Shown here: piece by piece, positions 14,328-15,361 of the stretch
Numbering within the stretch: position 1 is the first letter of the stretch
Layout of the letters: every line of letters begins with the position of its first letter
Assembly (NCBI GenBank): GCA_964545545.1
Contig: CAZJGK010000076.1
Coordinates: 1-15,361 of the forward strand
Length of the DNA stretch: 15,361 nucleotides
Reading direction: 5' to 3'
DNA from: JAHJTW01 sp964545545
Lineage (GTDB): Bacteria; Krumholzibacteriota; Krumholzibacteriia; LZORAL124-64-63
Position numbers and translations under genes: made by a program
Notes under the pieces: generated by a model
Database searches by the model: none
Told to the model about the DNA's origin: nothing
What the model saw: the letters and a program-made list of their open reading frames with translations, nothing else

Positions 14328-15361
14328 ATGAGACTCAGCCGATATATGTTCCTGGTGCTCGTATTGGCCTGCGCGCCGTTGGCGGCATCGGCCCAGACGC
14401 GTTCCATCTTTTCCAATCTGGCCAACCCTTCCATCGGGATGAACGCCCTGTTTTCGGGGCAGGCCGCTTCCAATCTGCATCAACCGTACGGTTTCAATTT
14501 CGATGAAGCCGAACTCAGCGTGATCTCGGTCGTCGATCCGGTGTGGACCTTGTCCAGCAACATCGTGTTCACACCGGACGAGGTGTCGCCGGAAGAAGTC
14601 TGGGCCCGCACCAACAGCATCCCGGGCATCCAGCTCAAACTGGGCAAGCTCCGCGGGACCTTCGGCAAGCAGGGCCTGCTCCACACCCACGCCTATCCGT
14701 TCATTCAGGCGCCGGTCATCATGGCCAACACCATCGGCGAAGAAGGATTCAAGGATTCCGGGGTGGAGGCCTCGTGGCTGACGCCGTTGCCCTGGTTTTC
14801 CGAGCTGACCGGCGGGGCCTACCAGGCCATGGGCGTGGACGGCGAGAACCCCCTGGACTTCGGATCCGCCAGCCACGGCAACATTCCCTTCCTGGGTCAC
14901 TTCAAGAACGTGCTGGATCTCAACGAGGACACGACGCTGGAGCTGGGGGCCTCCATGCTGCAAGGGCACGGAGAAGACGGCCATCGGCACGCGGCCTACG
15001 GGGCGAACGTGACGGTTCGCAACGTCCCGCTGCGGCAGTCGAATCAACGTGGATGGATCCTGCAGGGCGAGTACCTCGAAAAGGCGAACTACGCGGGCGG
15101 TCAATATCACCAGGAAGCGAACGGTTGGTACACCTCGTTCCAGTACCGATTTTCCCAGCGCTGGTGGATGGGCGTGCGGGGCGAGCAGGCCAAGGACAGC
15201 TTCACCGATGTTCTGGTGGATCCCGCGGGGGACCCGATTCCCGGCAAGATGACGCGAGGGTCGTTCAACATCGCCTGGACGCCGTCGGAATTCTCCTATG
15301 TCCGGCTCGAATACAGTCTGGGCCAGGCCGATGACGGCAACGGTTTCAAGCCGATGGACCA
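14328..15361 (+). CDS. Outer-membrane beta-barrel (porin-like) protein, truncated by the window end
   Basis: The first 344 residues of a protein that runs off the window. Residues 1-22 form a signal peptide ending ASA before QTR. The mature part begins SNLANPSIGMNALFSG and contains LKLGKLRGTFGKQG followed by HTHAYPF, EEGFKDSGVEASWLTPLPWF, and repeated amphipathic strands ending in aromatic residues (WYTSFQYRFSQRWWMGVRGE). This order (NP-S-I start, LKxGKxxxxFGKxN-like turn, HAHxW/F, then GDDGVxxxW-like strand) matches an uncharacterised porin-like family often annotated near zinc or other metal transport genes. It has several His in the middle (GHGEDGHRHAAYG). An AGGGGG site lies 8 bases before the ATG at 14328. 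I infer a passive or metal-responsive barrel; substrate is not known, and the C-terminal strands are outside the window. Confidence 0.82.
   Translation, partial: MRLSRYMFLVLVLACAPLAASAQTRSIFSNLANPSIGMNALFSGQAASNLHQPYGFNFDEAELSVISVVDPVWTLSSNIVFTPDEVSPEEVWARTNSIPGIQLKLGKLRGTFGKQGLLHTHAYPFIQAPVIMANTIGEEGFKDSGVEASWLTPLPWFSELTGGAYQAMGVDGENPLDFGSASHGNIPFLGHFKNVLDLNEDTTLELGASMLQGHGEDGHRHAAYGANVTVRNVPLRQSNQRGWILQGEYLEKANYAGGQYHQEANGWYTSFQYRFSQRWWMGVRGEQAKDSFTDVLVDPAGDPIPGKMTRGSFNIAWTPSEFSYVRLEYSLGQADDGNGFKPMD

Overview
The window is GC-rich and densely coded, with purine-rich Shine-Dalgarno sites (GGAG/GAGG) before most genes and some GTG starts. An exported LysM peptidoglycan amidase and an outer-membrane barrel protein point to a Gram-negative bacterium. 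The MinD/ferredoxin ATPase and NifX-type cluster suggests an anaerobic or microaerobic lineage. I cannot name the phylum. I see no transposon, phage gene, CRISPR array, tRNA or rRNA, and no gene-free stretch longer than about 200 bases.

Layout. (1) 166-2004 (-): exported amidase with five LysM repeats. (2) 2198-4682 (+): a probable operon of a DEDDh 3'-5' exonuclease, a DUF2270 membrane protein and an HDOD signalling protein, behind a good sigma70-type promoter. (3) 4664-5947 (-): an ATP-grasp ligase whose 3' end overlaps the HDOD gene. (4) 6148-6696 (+): a cysteine-containing secreted protein of unknown function with its own promoter and hairpin terminator. (5) 6843-10015 (+): six tightly packed genes: DUF134 HTH/zinc-ribbon regulator, Gly-rich zinc-ribbon protein, NifX-type cluster-binding protein, two paralogous MinD-family ATPases each with a two-[4Fe-4S] ferredoxin insertion, and a second NifX-type protein. 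It resembles the orange protein (ORP) cluster of Desulfovibrio. (6) 10022-12100 (-): polysaccharide pyruvyl transferase followed by an SDR oxidoreductase. A class I methyltransferase (12226-13161, +) is divergent from them, suggesting envelope-glycan modification. (7) 13288-13785 (+): DUF3592 membrane protein. (8) 13970 to the window end (+): a small His/Cys-rich exported or anchored protein and a truncated outer-membrane barrel protein, probably the start of a metal-related locus that continues outside the window.

The most interesting part is region 5. Its six genes are nearly contiguous, two junctions are 4-base stop/start overlaps, and the two ATPases have all eight ferredoxin cysteines at identical residue numbers. 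A perfect 12-bp palindrome lies just upstream of the DUF134 gene and could be its operator. Region 8 pairs a candidate metal-handling small protein with a barrel protein behind a strong AT-rich promoter that contains a short dyad. Two genes (ATP-grasp and methyltransferase) lack a clear ribosome-binding site and have a -10-like hexamer 6-7 bases before ATG, so they may be leaderless.
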